Shown here piece after piece: positions 1 through 17,645 of a stretch of 64,000 nucleotides of DNA (positions are counted from its first letter, which is position 1; each line of letters opens with the position of its first letter). Source of the DNA: Nansenia antarctica (lineage: Eukaryota > Chordata > Actinopteri > Argentiniformes > Microstomatidae). The stretch spans positions 14,618,489 through 14,682,488 of the forward strand of contig OZ022339.1 in assembly GCA_963989245.1 (NCBI GenBank), read 5' to 3'. Below the pieces are notes generated by a model. It saw only the letters and a list, made by a program, of their open reading frames with translations. It searched no databases and was not told the DNA's origin. A program made the translations under genes and the position numbers.

Positions 1-815
1 CGGTGACGTCACTGTCCATTGTGCAACACTGTGCGGTAAACGGAGACTCAGATACGCCAGGCATCTGGAGGACCTGAGGTATTCTGTGCTGTGGCCAAAA
101 CTCAAAATCTATTTGATAAGCATCTCCTAAACATACTTCAAATTCAAACAACAATAATCTAGTTCCCCAACGACTATATGACGGTTGTATGCACTTAATA
201 ATGCCACTTTGGAATTAAGGTCTGAAGTTAAGGTATCCCAAGTGTTAACACCAAATTCCACACTATTGGAAAAGGAAACTTCATGACAATCGTTTCTAAT
301 AAACGATAGTTGCAAAAGGACAAAACGAGTTACAACATCAAGTATACTATAATGAACCCTGAAAAAGTATTTGCTTTCTAGGTTGATCTTCTTTGGCCAT
401 TTATCTCATGATGGAATCAACTAACAAAGCTTTTAACCACAAAGAAACGAACTATTAAGTACATACAGGGTACGAGACAGTATCATGCACAGGCACTAAG
501 TCACCTGTGCGAAGGCTACATTCCAGGGTTAGCATGCAGGTTGGCCAATTTGAGTAAACACAAAAGTATGCATTGTTCATTCTTCAGACATCTTACGGTT
601 TGACACATACCTTCACTGCTCTTTTGAGAATGTTCTTAAAAGTGAACCACCAACAAATACTATGATGATGAACTCCCTTGTGGCACAATCACATTTTGCA
701 TAGATCTAGTCTTTTTGCATATCCTATTCATTTCAGTGCAGACCTATAGACCACAGCAATGAATGTGGGGCCATAGAGTATTGTAAAACACACTCAAATG
801 AAAATAAACATTACT
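1..815. other. No recognisable gene
   Basis: I see no exon-like open frame with splice sites, no tRNA-like fold and no clear transposon end here. The 62-codon minus-strand frame near the left side has no family features. The region may be intergenic sequence beyond the exo1 3' end. Confidence 0.5.
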
Positions 816-819
816 CTTT

Positions 820-1831
820 AAACAAAGTTTTCTTTATTAAAATAAAATACAATTTCAAGTTTCATTTACAGCAGCAGTCCATAGTAATGCATCAAGCACC
901 AACATACAGTTTGTTTGAAATGCGAATGCTTTCACAAGGTGTTCTTATTCCCATGAGAAATATGACTTAAGATGTGGTATCAGAGACATTTGCTGGAGTG
1001 CTGGAGATGAAGAAAATATCCTTGTCTGTTTCACGTGTGACGGCCAGCACATTGTCCTTCACAGGCGACATCGGCTCCCCTTTCTTACAAGGGTTTATCG
1101 TCTTCTGATTTTCTCTGCAACACAGACACACAGACTTAATGATTCCCACGAGAAAAGAGTTGTTGATTATCAGACAAATAAAGCTGGTAGATAGCATCAT
1201 GTTTACAGTGAACAGATACCAACCATTGATAAGGAGAAAAGAACCTGCTAAACTGAGATAAAGGATAAGTGGCTATGGTTCAACAGAATTCAATGCCTTC
1301 CTGCATATCTAAAACATAAATAATAATCCTAGTGTTAGTGAAAGAATGTGCTGAGAACAGTTTGCAGCACCACTCAGATGTAGTAAGTCTGAATCACTCT
1401 CACTTTCACATCAGAATTACACAATTAGTTACACACCATTGTCACACTTGGTATCAACACATGTGTGTGTATTATCCCAACAGTATACTGCCTCTGCTGG
1501 CTGGTTAATGTAACTGGCTAATGTATGTTTGGTAAGAATCATCTTCCTGTGGTCAGTGTTGGAGTTCGAGTGGATTTGTTTTGTGTGAACAAGTCCTTAT
1601 TTGTTAAAGGAGACAGACAGACAGACAGACATGGCTCTGAGACAGAATGACTTGAGAGCAGATAGCATACTTTGTGGCTCTTTAAAAAATGTCATTTAAA
1701 TACATTTGCTCAAATTCGAGATGTTAGATCACATCTCTTTCTGCTTTGATATATCTGCTGGACAGTGAGGTCCAATGAGAAGTCTAGTCTGCGCATAGAG
1801 GTGGGTGGGTCACCACTACCAGTGGTTTGAC
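820..1831 (-). other. exo1: Probable exo1 3' UTR with poly(A) signal
   Basis: Reading leftward from the exo1 stop codon, the first clear minus-strand AATAAA is at 833-838 (TTTATT on the plus strand). That gives a 3' UTR of about 1 kb. A 77-codon minus frame at 967-1200 starts with a hydrophobic stretch and ends in a Ser/Thr-rich tail. It has no good upstream acceptor and no room for further exons, so I treat it as non-coding. It could instead be the last exon of another minus-strand gene. The UTR limits are inferred. Confidence 0.4.
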
Positions 1832-8619
<6,788 letters not shown>

Positions 8620-8900
8620 TCTGACCCAAACTAATACGTGCTGAAGAATAGTTTTACAGTCAGCGAATGATCTGTTCAATGACAAAGTAAGAATAGCGTA
8701 GTTAGTTAGCCAGCTAAATACACATCTTATTAACGTTAGATCCCATCATAATTAACGATCATATTTTAGAGTTTTCATTCAAAAACCAACGTTGTTGTTG
8801 TTGATCTAAAGTCAACTTCCTGACACTACATGCTAGTAAGCTACCGGTATACAATTGTCATGCTGTCAAACGCCGCTAGTAACTTATTTCCTACTTACCC
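8620..8900 (-). other. exo1: exo1 5' UTR, probably two exons
   Basis: An acceptor (TTGAACAG on the minus strand) at 8671 places the first coding exon at 8670-8459. A strong upstream donor (GTAAGTAGG) near 8899-8891 suggests a non-coding first exon just upstream. The true transcription start is not visible. Confidence 0.5.
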
Positions 8901-9000
8901 GTTTTTTTACTGGGCTATGAGAAATACTCCAAGTTCCAGAAATGTAAAGCAACAGAGATAATATCCTGCACGATGAAAGATTTGACCCAGTGAAAATCTG

Positions 9001-9080
9001 GAGTTCGGTTTTTAGCGGCAAAAAACTAGGGCGCTTTCTATTGGTTAAGCGTTTCATCCGGTCTACAGTGTTCCGCCAAT
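9001..9080. promoter_or_regulatory. exo1 promoter with paired CCAAT boxes
   Basis: Two strong NF-Y type boxes lie 36 bp apart: ATTGG at 9040-9044 (TCTATTGGTTAA) and CCAAT at 9076-9080 (CCGCCAATCA). TTTTAGCGGCAAAA, at about 9010, resembles an E2F site. Paired CCAAT boxes are typical of TATA-less cell-cycle genes, and EXO1 is S-phase induced in mammals. Role inferred. Confidence 0.45.
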
Positions 9081-9704
9081 CATACAGGGGTTTTAGTAGG
9101 AGTGGGTGGGCGATGTGGACAGCTGGCGGGCCGCAAATTTCCGAAACCGAAGGACAGAGCCTGTATATCCAGCCGCAGCCAAACGTGACGGGATGTGTCA
9201 CCCAGGCGGCTGCAGCTGGACCCTTGTCGGCCACCGTACTTCTCGAAACCTAGGACGGCAGGGGAAGGCTCATTAATATTCAGAAAAGAAGCGCTACCTG
9301 ATTGGCCGGTGAAACGTTGCAGCTCTGACCCACCTACCTACAGTACATACCTACCTATCAGGGTCCTGACTCTGATTATGGTCTACCTCCCGTCCTAATC
9401 CACTTCCCAGTTCCCACCATGTCAGTAAATACAGTATTATTTAAATTGACTGAGACAGTCAAGACAAAATGGTGCTTGACATTCAGTTGAATCAGTCATT
9501 CAATCCAAATAAATACACTCTGGAGCTAACTAATTAATTACTCCCGTCCACAAAAAAAAAAAAAAAAATGTATTTACTAGCATGATATGACAATACACTC
9601 AGTCTAGTCTATACCAGGCTGGGGCTAAAGCAATAATCTATGAATGATCGATATGAATGATTAGGCACCGCGTGAGAGATTTCCCGGGGAAATGGAAAGC
9701 ATTC

Positions 9705-9844
9705 GGGTGCGTTCGTAAATACGCTCTGGAAATCTGATCAGCATTCATGGAGAGCTTCTTGTCCAATCAAATTACTTGGTCCCTTTTTGACGTTGAACCC
9801 AGTGTGCGCTCCGGCGCTCTCAGAGCGAATTTACGAACGCAGCC
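9705..9844. mobile_element. Small inverted-repeat element between exo1 and syce2
   Basis: The outer ends pair: GTGCGTTCGTAAATACGCTC at left and GAGCGAATTTACGAACGCAG at right. A diverged relative sits at about 32262-32388, sharing GTCCAATCAAA and CCCAGTGTGCGCT in the same order. It contains a further CCAAT box. Confidence 0.7.
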
Positions 9845-9901
9845 TTCGTTGTGGAAAGCCTTCGTCCCATAAAAAAAACAAGAGTAACTAGCTAGAAGTT
9901 G

Positions 9902-9940
9902 TATAAAAGGTTATATCCTTCAGTTTATTTCGCAGAAGCG
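9902..9940 (+). promoter_or_regulatory. syce2: Candidate TATA box and 5' UTR donor of syce2
   Basis: TATAAAAGG begins at 9902. A consensus donor (GC|GTAAGTATT) follows at 9940. A non-coding first exon ending at 9939 would splice to the acceptor at 10345. If this TATA is used, the first exon would be only about 5-15 nt, so either the start is upstream or the box is fortuitous. Confidence 0.3.
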
Positions 9941-10374
9941 TAAGTATTTTTTAATGACATTATACTCAGAAGTTTTTCTATAAACCTCATACCATTGACG
10001 AGCGACGAGGTATTTTTTCTTTCAAATTAGCTGTGGCTCGCAATCTGTAGAAGGCTAGCTAGCGGTAGAGCTATCTAGCTGTCAGTACCAAACGAAAATA
10101 TGAATGAATAAATGTTCATGTGTAAGCTTGTCTGGTGTATGAGGACAGGCTGTGCTTCGTCTTTTTGCGTTGTGAAAGTCGACTTTAGCTTAGTAGCTAG
10201 TTAGTAGCTAGCCAGACACATTTCCCCCTCTCACTACCGAAAGTAGTTAAACACCGCCGCCCTGACGATCACCAGACCTGAACTATTAGTTAAATGCATG
10301 GCTAATGCATAGGGGAACCTACATGACCATTTATTTTTCTAATAGGTACAGAGAGCGACCTGTCCGATCTTCAA

Positions 10375-11994
10375 ATGGATGATTTTTTATTTGACAAACT
10401 TCCCTCCACCTCACAGTCAACTCCTAAACCCAGACTCGAACCTCCTCAGGTAGGCTACTGGTAGCCTCTACACCCCTCTAAACATTCATAACATTTTCCA
10501 GCATATTCATGTGTGTAGTGAACATCATCTTTTCTGTTGGACCTGACCTGAGTGCTTCACTGCATGTGTGGTTTCTATCCTCTATCCTCTGTTCCCAGGT
10601 GGATCCAGGTGAGAGGCTAGGCACTGACTCATCAATAAGTGAGACATCCTCATTAATGAGCATGGATGAGACTCAAGACCAACAGATAAGGTAGAGTAGG
10701 TAGAAAACAGAAAATACATGTGTTTGCCTACTCCTCCCTTCTATAACTTTTAGGATATGGGTGTGCGCTGTGCGGCTACATGGGTGTCAGTCTAACCTGA
10801 AGACACTTATCTCAACTCTATAATTGTTCACCATAGTTTGAAAGTCGTAGGCTTACATAAAGAGTGTCCGCTAATGTCGCAGACTGACGGAGTAGGACTG
10901 TGTGTTTGCTCTAGATCAAGGATGAATGACCTTGGCAGAAAGGCCGAAGACCTGGTTGGAAAAATAAACGACAGCCGCATGATGGACCAGAAAATGATGG
11001 ACAACTTTCAAGACAAGATGGTGCAGAAGGTATCCAGACATTTAATCCAGTATGGAATGACCACTGCTTTCTTTGCCAACATCACTCCTTAACATGACCA
11101 CATATTTAACAGTTAACTTTCAAAATGTGCTTCAAGAAACTTGATAAACATATATTTTAGTACTGTGTATAGTGTACTAACTATACAAGCTATACCCATA
11201 TAGGAACAGGAGGTGTTTCTGGTTAGGTTACATTCTCAGGGGGGGAAAACTGTCCTTAAAAGTGTAAGTGTCTTATTATATTATGTGCTGTATCCTGTCT
11301 CTCAGGTGAGTGTGATCTTTAAAAGTCTACATTATGTTTTATGTGTGCTATCCTATCCCTCAGATGAGTGAAATCCTTAAAAGTCTATATTAGTGGCCTG
11401 GGGTGGTCCAGTGGTCTAGCACCACGGTCTACAGTGCACACATGCCCATGTCGGTATGGGTTAGAATCTGGCCCATGCCCTGCTGACATGCCCTCTTCCC
11501 CTTACTTTCCTGTCTATCTTCACTGTCTCTATCCAATTAAATGAAAAATATGGGCGGGACTGCCCCACTCAGAAAAAAAAGAAAAGGTGTTTATGTCTTA
11601 TGAGTGCTATCCTGTCCCTGGGGATCTCACTTCATCCTTAAAAGTGTATAATGTGACAGTAGCTGGTGAAAGTGGGAACAAGTCAGTGCAACCAATCAAA
11701 ATGTTCAGACTTTTATTCCCGAAAGATGTAAATAAATGTTCAAACTTAGTTGAAAAAAATATCATGTTTCATCATGTGCTGTGCTCTCCTGTCTCTCAGG
11801 TGTGTGAGATCTGCCAGCAGATGAAGGACCACATGTACAGCACCTACGAGGGCAACAATCACGCCATGGGGGCTACGATGGCGGAGCTGTCGGAGGTCCT
11901 GGAGAGCTGCACTAAGCTCAGCACCGAGCTGCGTGGTGCCAACAAGGCCCTGTCAGGCCTCAACAAGGGCTTGATTCAGCCACAAGAGCAGTGA
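10375..11994 (+). CDS. syce2: Synaptonemal complex central element protein 2-like, complete
   Basis: Coding exons: 10375-10449, 10599-10690, 10915-11029 (could begin at 10921, dropping two codons) and 11800-11994. Phases join to 158 aa. The call rests on the helical half (about residue 57 on). It matches the spacing of vertebrate SYCE2: AEDLVGKINDSRMMDQKMM, then NFQDKMVQKV, then repeated E/L/T-rich helix to the end. The N-terminal 55 residues are Ser/Asp-rich and disordered. Human SYCE2 is 218 aa, so this protein is short, mainly at the ends. In the known family, SYCE2 pairs with TEX12 and builds the fibrous backbone of the central element at meiotic synapsis. It is divergent from exo1, so shared germline regulation is plausible but inferred. 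Identification is by recall of the family pattern, without an alignment. Confidence 0.72.
11285..11640 (+). repeat. Degenerate copies of the syce2 exon 4 acceptor within intron 3
   Basis: The acceptor block GTGCT..CCTGTCTCTCAGG(T) that precedes the real exon at 11800 recurs at about 11287, 11347 and 11607, each followed by a similar TTAAAAGT(C/G)TA stretch. Two copies keep a plausible AG with a pyrimidine tract; the third has lost it (CCCTGGGG). This looks like local duplication broken up by a SINE. Confidence 0.7.
11390..11577 (+). mobile_element. tRNA-derived SINE, family A copy 2
   Basis: GGCCTGGGGTGGTCCAGTGG at the head, a box B-like GGGTTAGAATC, and the tail GGGCGGGACTGCCCCACTC. It lies in syce2 intron 3, between the duplicated acceptor copies. 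Confidence 0.88.
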
Positions 11995-11999
11995 CTGAT

Positions 12000-12275
12000 T
12001 AGCCTCTGTACTGGAGGATAGAGCACAATCCTATAGTAGCCTATGACCCCCCTATGACCCCCCCCACCCCAAGAAGGCCCACACCTGGTCCTGATTAGCC
12101 GGTGCTGTGTAGATATCCCACTCCTTTACAGTACTGCTCTCCCTTAAGTTTGTTTGTTTGGCTCAATGAAAAACTCATCCTACCCGCTGTACTGGAGACC
12201 CCACTCCCAATGTACCCTTTCACTACTATAGAGGGGGACTGACAAAAGTTTCTCTCTGCTATTCACCTTCAGAGG

Positions 12276-12334
<59 letters not shown>

Positions 12335-12354
12335 TTAATGTTTTCGTTAATAAA
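12000..12354 (+). other. syce2: syce2 3' UTR with (CT)n and poly(A) signal
   Basis: The stop codon ends at 11994. A (CT)n tract of about 27 units runs 12278-12331, and AATAAA is at 12349-12354. The microsatellite lies only about 18 bp before the poly(A) signal. Confidence 0.75.
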
Positions 12355-12694
12355 AAAAGTTGTTCTTGTCACAAAAGTATGACTAGCCTATATTTCCGAT
12401 GTCATGATTGAATACTGTACTGTAGCTACTGTACGATAGAGTGAACATTTAAATATAAAGATAAATCGCAGGACTAGTGTTTTTTTTCATGGAAATTAAG
12501 TATCTTCCTATGGGGAAATGCTAGATTCAGATTCAGAAAACATTATTGTACCAGTCTTGGTCAATTTGTTTTGCAGCTGTATAAAAGACATAGCATGTAA
12601 CACATTACAAAACATGATATATACAGTATAAACAAACACAAAATCAAATATGCAGGTACACAGACATAATCAGCTCTTACTGTACAGCACATAC

Positions 12695-12870
12695 AATTCA
12701 AAAGCCTAAGACATGGCATCTAATGATTGTAAGGTTGGTAGTTCGGCGGTTTGATCCCCGGCTGGCCACTTGTCGAGGTGTCCTTGGGCAAGACACTGAA
12801 CCCCAAATTGCTCCCAATGAGTGTGTCGGCACACTTGCAGGGTAGCTTGCTGCCATTGGTTCCTGGAAGA
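12695..12870 (+). mobile_element. tRNA-derived SINE, family B
   Basis: Box B-like GCGGTTTGATCCCCGGCT, then the familiar fish SINE core GTCCTTGGGCAAGACACTGA. A second tRNA-like box (GGGTTTGAATCCCGGCC) at about 13040 may belong to another fragment. It lies between syce2 and yipf4. Confidence 0.8.
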
Positions 12871-13249
12871 CATCAGTGAGGTATTGATGACAGTGGGGGG
12901 GATCTCTGGGAATGACCTGTGGTATATGTAGCCTGACGATAATGTAGAATCTATGCTTTGGTAGCATTCTTTGTGCTTGATAGACTCCTGAGGGACTGTA
13001 TTATAATTCGTTTGTGTTAGACATCTCACAATTATTTGGGTTTGAATCCCGGCCCTAGGCTTCAAAACGTTTTGGTTAGAAAGAGTAGACTATGCATCAG
13101 CTTCAGTATGGCGTGTGCGCCTATGAAAATAATGAATGGGGAAAATAATGAAGATATGTTTTGAGTATGTCTGTGGTGGTGATAGGATTACAGTAATATA
13201 TAGAGATAAGACAAGTAGATGTTTTGATAAATATGTATAGTATGTCTCT

Positions 13250-13485
13250 GCGCTCTGTTTGTGTTCTCACACTAGATGGCGCTCTGTTTGTGTTCTCACA
13301 CTAGATGGCGCTCTGTTTGTGTTCTCACCACTAGATGGCGCTCTGTTTGTGTTCTCACACTAGATGGCGCTCTGTTTGTGTTCTCACACTAGATGGCGCT
13401 CTGTTTGTGTTCTCACACTAGATGGCGCTCTGTTTGTGTTCTCACACTAGATGGCGCTCTGTTTGTGTTCTCACCACTAGATGGC
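13250..13485 (+). promoter_or_regulatory. Eight-unit tandem array of CTCF-like motif cores
   Basis: Unit GCGCTCTGTTTGTGTTCTCA plus CACTAGATG, 29 bp, eight copies; two copies have one extra C. Each unit junction contains CACTAGATGGCG, and copies 3 and 8 read CCACTAGATGGCG. The CTCF core consensus is CCASYAGRKGGCRS, so these two match across the 13 bases that can be compared; the other six miss only the first C. All point the same way. The array ends about 260 bp before the yipf4 start codon. Binding is inferred from motif alone; it could be a chance minisatellite. Confidence 0.6.
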
Positions 13486-13744
13486 GAACTTTTCTGCTGC
13501 CTTCTTGGGATTTGACGTGTCGTCTCTCCCAGCCTCCCTACTTCCTGCTTTCCACGGTAGCTGCTCTTGTTGCTGCTGTTTTGGTTGAAACGACGATACC
13601 TGTCTACTCAAGATGGAATACATGGAGTAAATATTAGTCCCACGTCAATGACAACGTTCTATATTTGGCTAATTATTGAAACAGTTCATTTAAATGTTAG
13701 TGTTTAGGACTTGAAGGTTGTTTTCACAACATCACACATCAACC

Positions 13745-14851
13745 ATGCAGTTCTCTCCCACAAACGGAGACTTTACCTTCGTCTCGTCGACTGAAGCCGA
13801 AGGTAATGTTGTTGTTAGCAGGCCTGGGACTGTCACTGGTGCAGCTAGCTACGCCATCTGTAAACACACACACATAGCTCAGTTATTACATTCTGTACTT
13901 TTCAGTCAAGTATTTTATTCGGTTGTTCGAGCGAGGCACCGTGCTCCAGACACATTTGACACCTAGCTTAGCCAGCTATTATGTTGACAGTTATTTGTTT
14001 GGCATGGAGCTTCTCTTGGCCTCTTTTTCAATCTAGTCGAAGAAGCGATGCATGAATAAGGTCTTAAGGCAATGTATAGTGAAGCTTAACTGTAAAGTAT
14101 CAAGGACATCTCCCCCAAAAAGGTTTGATGATATAGTGTTGAATAATATGATTATTTCGAGGACAATACACACTAATGCATTTTGTCATCAATTGAAATG
14201 CCAGTGGTCGACATGCCCCAAACTTCTGAATCAGTAATATGCTATTATTATATGTATATATGTTTTAGGGCTGCACCTAACGATTATTTATTTTTGTATC
14301 GATTAATCTAACACATTTTTTATTTTTATCCAATTAGCTAGTTGTTTAATCTAACAAAATGTATTGATTGTTCTAAAGATTTTAAAAAAATGTATTACGA
14401 TTAATATAACTAATTAATATAATTAATTTACTAAAAGATAAATATCAAAAACATGTCTCATTAATATTTAAATATTTTATTCAATCATCTTCTCTTAAAA
14501 ACAAACAAGTATAACAAGAAGCAAAGTATGCACTGCAGGGCATTATCCCCCAACAAAAAATCGCCCTGTCTTAACTTGTAATCTCCGTTTTTACAGTCCA
14601 ACATAACATCTCCAAAATAAAATTAAAGCAAGAGCTTGTTCAATTCAAGTAAAAGCAATATAGTGTAGCCATCTGGGGTTTGCATGAATTTGGGTTCCTT
14701 TTGTGGAAAAAGTCCTCCACTCTGCTTTGCTTTGTCCTGTAAAAGAGACACATAAAGTACATTAAAATAATGACAATAGTGACATATTTTAAAATGTGTC
14801 TAATTTCCATGTTACTGCTGTGTTATGATATGATTATGATTATGGTTATTA

Positions 14852-14891
<40 letters not shown>

Positions 14892-17645
14892 ATAATGCTT
14901 GACAAAGTACTCCGGGATGCTTTCGCTTCGAGTGTTCATGCATAGCCGTTGTACTCCTGTGATAAGCCATTTCCAATTTACAGAGTTTACAGAGCACCAC
15001 ATTGTTGGGTCTCTGTCTACAATACTCCCACACATTCGTTTAGATGCTTGTGAATCCATTTTTGCAACGCACATTATGCAAATCTGCGTATTTCCGTCGA
15101 CAAGTCGCCCCGGCCTATTATATTTACCTGTCATCTTCAAAATGTATCCCATAGAACTAAGTGGTACGATTGATGCTCCGGATGTCAAACTGACCATGAG
15201 CGGAGAAGGTGTAAAAGATCCATACGCTACCACCTTCCTGAGGCAACGAGGCTATGGCTGGCTGCTGGAAGTAGAGGAGGACGACCCTGAAGACAACAAA
15301 CCTCTTTTGTGAGTGCAGCACATAGACCCTCATTTGTTTCTGCAGTCATACATACAATTTGTGAAATCCATGGTCATTTATAGATACTTAACATTTGACA
15401 GAGGGGACTACAATTTCTTTAAATTTTTTCCTGATTCCCAATGATGGTATGCTGCATAGCCTCATGATGCCCCTGTACTCGTTCACATATCTCTGTTATT
15501 AGGGAGGAGCTGGACATTGACCCAAAGGACATATACTACAAGATCCGTTGTGTGCTGATGCCAATGCCCTCTTTGGGCTTCAACAGACAGGTTGTGAGAG
15601 ACAACCCTGACTTCTGGGGGCCTCTGGCTGTGGTGCTGCTGTTCTCCATGATCTCCATCTATGGCCAGTTCAAGGTGAGGAGGCACTGAAGGCTGTGAAC
15701 TTTGTTTGAGAGGTCATATTTCAGCTGGCCATGTTTTCAGCCTGAAAAACATTCACTTAGAAAGTTCTAATACATTTTTGCATTTTTATTTCCCAAGGTT
15801 GTGTCTTGGATTATTACCATTTGGATATTTGGATCATTAACAATCTTTCTGCTGGCTCGTGTTCTTGGTGGCGAGGTGAGGTCCATATATTTTACAGAAG
15901 TAAATTATGATGATAGTCTAGAGGAGCAGAACAAAACTATGTTGTTTGCAAATACAATAACTGCATATACAGGTTTGTCTAGTTTTTAGCCACTACATAA
16001 CTTTGTTTGAAGTAGGGATGCAGTGATACCACTTTTTTTGAGACCAAGTACAATAACTTACATTTGGGTACTTGCCGATACCGAGTACTGATGCGAGTAC
16101 TTAATAATACCATTACAGTTCTAACAATGACTTTGAAAACATGTTTTATTTTCATCAGCTGTTCCTCACCCCTCTTCCTTTCTGACTGTAACAAATTAAA
16201 TATGTGACAAGATCTGGTGTTTTTACAGATTATGAATGAATCTGTGCAGATCATACATTGAAATCTAGTTGAAGAAGATATGCTTATTTGAATGTTGGTA
16301 CACCAAACCAAATACCGAAGAAAATCGCTCTTAATCAAATCGTGTTGGTAGCTAGCTAGTAGCTAACAAAAATATATGTAACGCTATGTAACATCTAACT
16401 GCATGTTTAGCACATCACAACATGCTGATAGAACATGAACATGCTAAAAACACATACACATAACTAGATGATGACACAGTCCTCGCTTTTGAACAGTCCT
16501 AAAACGTAAGTTTGTTTACAAGCCATGTATCACCAACACTCACCCGGGTACAAAGCAGGAAGGCAGACGATACAGTGACTCAAAAGCAAGCTGAATTCAT
16601 GATTGGGCTGTTCAACGCTTAAACTTTTGTAGTATGAAACAATGAAAAATCCTCCTCTGCCTACCTGCTACGAGAGGTTAGGTTATGTTGCCGCAAAGTG
16701 GTATTGGGAGTGGATGTATCGGAGAAGTTTTACGAGTACGAGTACATGACCACAGTATCGGGTACGAGTTCTGGTATCAGTATCGGTGCATCCCTAGTTT
16801 GAAGTCTCTCTGAGGAGATTTGGTGTTTATTTATGTAATTTATGCTATGCTAAACTAAGTACCATCAGAATCCTGTCAATTGGAGAAGGCACTGCTAACT
16901 GACAGCCTGTGTTGTGGTAACACAGTGTAGAACCAGAGAAGCTTTCACCAGTGGGTGAAAACTCAGTGTAACATGATATTTTACCTAATATGAAAATAGG
17001 CTAAACCATCTCTCTCATCTTATTTTGGATTTGAGACCAAAAATACGGCATCATGATGTTGCGTGGTGTGAAATTGCTGACTTCCATTGCTCTGTATTGG
17101 CTAGGTGTCTTATGGACAAGTCCTAGGAGTGATTGGATACTCCCTTCTCCCGCTCATCGTCATAGCCCCATTGCTTTTGGTTATTGGGGGTTTTGATATT
17201 GTTTCTACACTAATAAAGGTGAGTGTATATTGTACAAGGAAGGATAATTAATCAACGTGTTTGCCTCCAATTTCCATATTGTATCAGTGTATTTATGTGA
17301 TCTGATATGTATATGTATAGAAAGTAATTTTTGCTTTCTTTATTTTATAGACTTTTCTGGATTATGTATTGTATATATAGATATATATGTTTTACTAAAC
17401 CAGAATTTAATTAAATCTGAAACATCAAGACTTACTATCCATTCTGTATCAGTGGATCTAATTGTTCATTATTTGAATGAACTTTTTTCAAATAATGTCT
17501 TTTTCAGCTATTTGGAGTATTCTGGGCTGCTTACAGTGCTGCTTCACTGCTTGTTGGGGATGAATTCAAAACGAAGAAGCCTCTCCTCATATACCCCATT
17601 TTCCTTTTGTACATCTACTTTCTCTCACTATATACTGGCGTCTGA
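13745..17645 (+). CDS. yipf4: YIP1 family member 4 (yipf4), 6 coding exons, complete
   Basis: Coding exons: 13745-13802, 15155-15308, 15503-15674, 15798-15875, 17105-17218, 17508-17645. Phases join to 237 aa, near human YIPF4 (244). The protein has an N-terminal cytosolic part with DFTFVSS and TTFLRQRGYGWLLEV, the conserved RCVLMPMPSLGFNRQ block, then five hydrophobic segments. It ends in FLSLYTGV as in the mammalian protein. YIPF4 resides in the cis-Golgi, partners YIPF3, and helps maintain Golgi structure; recent work links the pair to Golgi-phagy. All introns are GT-AG. Introns 1 and 4 hold hAT-derived sequence. yipf4 is followed by birc6 in the same orientation, as in human. Confidence 0.97.
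14267..15125 (-). mobile_element. Decayed hAT transposon with BED zinc finger remnant
   Basis: It begins TAGGGCTGCACCTAACGATT, the usual start of a fish hAT-derived repeat. On the minus strand near 14890-15030 it encodes a BED-type finger (CKLC, then HEHSKRKH). The upstream part of the finger is in another frame, so the copy is broken by a frameshift. An (ATT)n run is at 14850-14890. No matching right terminus is visible. It lies in yipf4 intron 1 and stops about 30 bp before exon 2. Confidence 0.7.
16013..16796. mobile_element. hAT-type MITE in yipf4 intron 4
   Basis: The ends are TAGGGATGCA..GATAC and GTATCGGTGCATCCCTA. It is flanked by the 8-bp duplication GTTTGAAG at 16005-16012 and 16797-16804. 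784 bp with no transposase. A related internal segment recurs inverted at about 25459-25530. Confidence 0.92.

Noticed and set aside
967..1200. Minus-strand 77-codon frame with a hydrophobic start, possible last exon of a membrane protein
   Set aside because: The upstream acceptor is poor and exo1 occupies the strand above it, leaving no space for other exons. It is more likely exo1 3' UTR.
8884..9253. Minus 116-codon and plus 87-codon frames in the exo1 promoter region
   Set aside because: The minus frame runs into the exo1 5' UTR with a strong splice donor inside it. Composition is promoter-like and there is no family match.
13250..13485. CRISPR-like appearance of the 29-bp tandem units
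   Set aside because: Units are head to tail without unique spacers and the genome is eukaryotic. It is a minisatellite with motif content.
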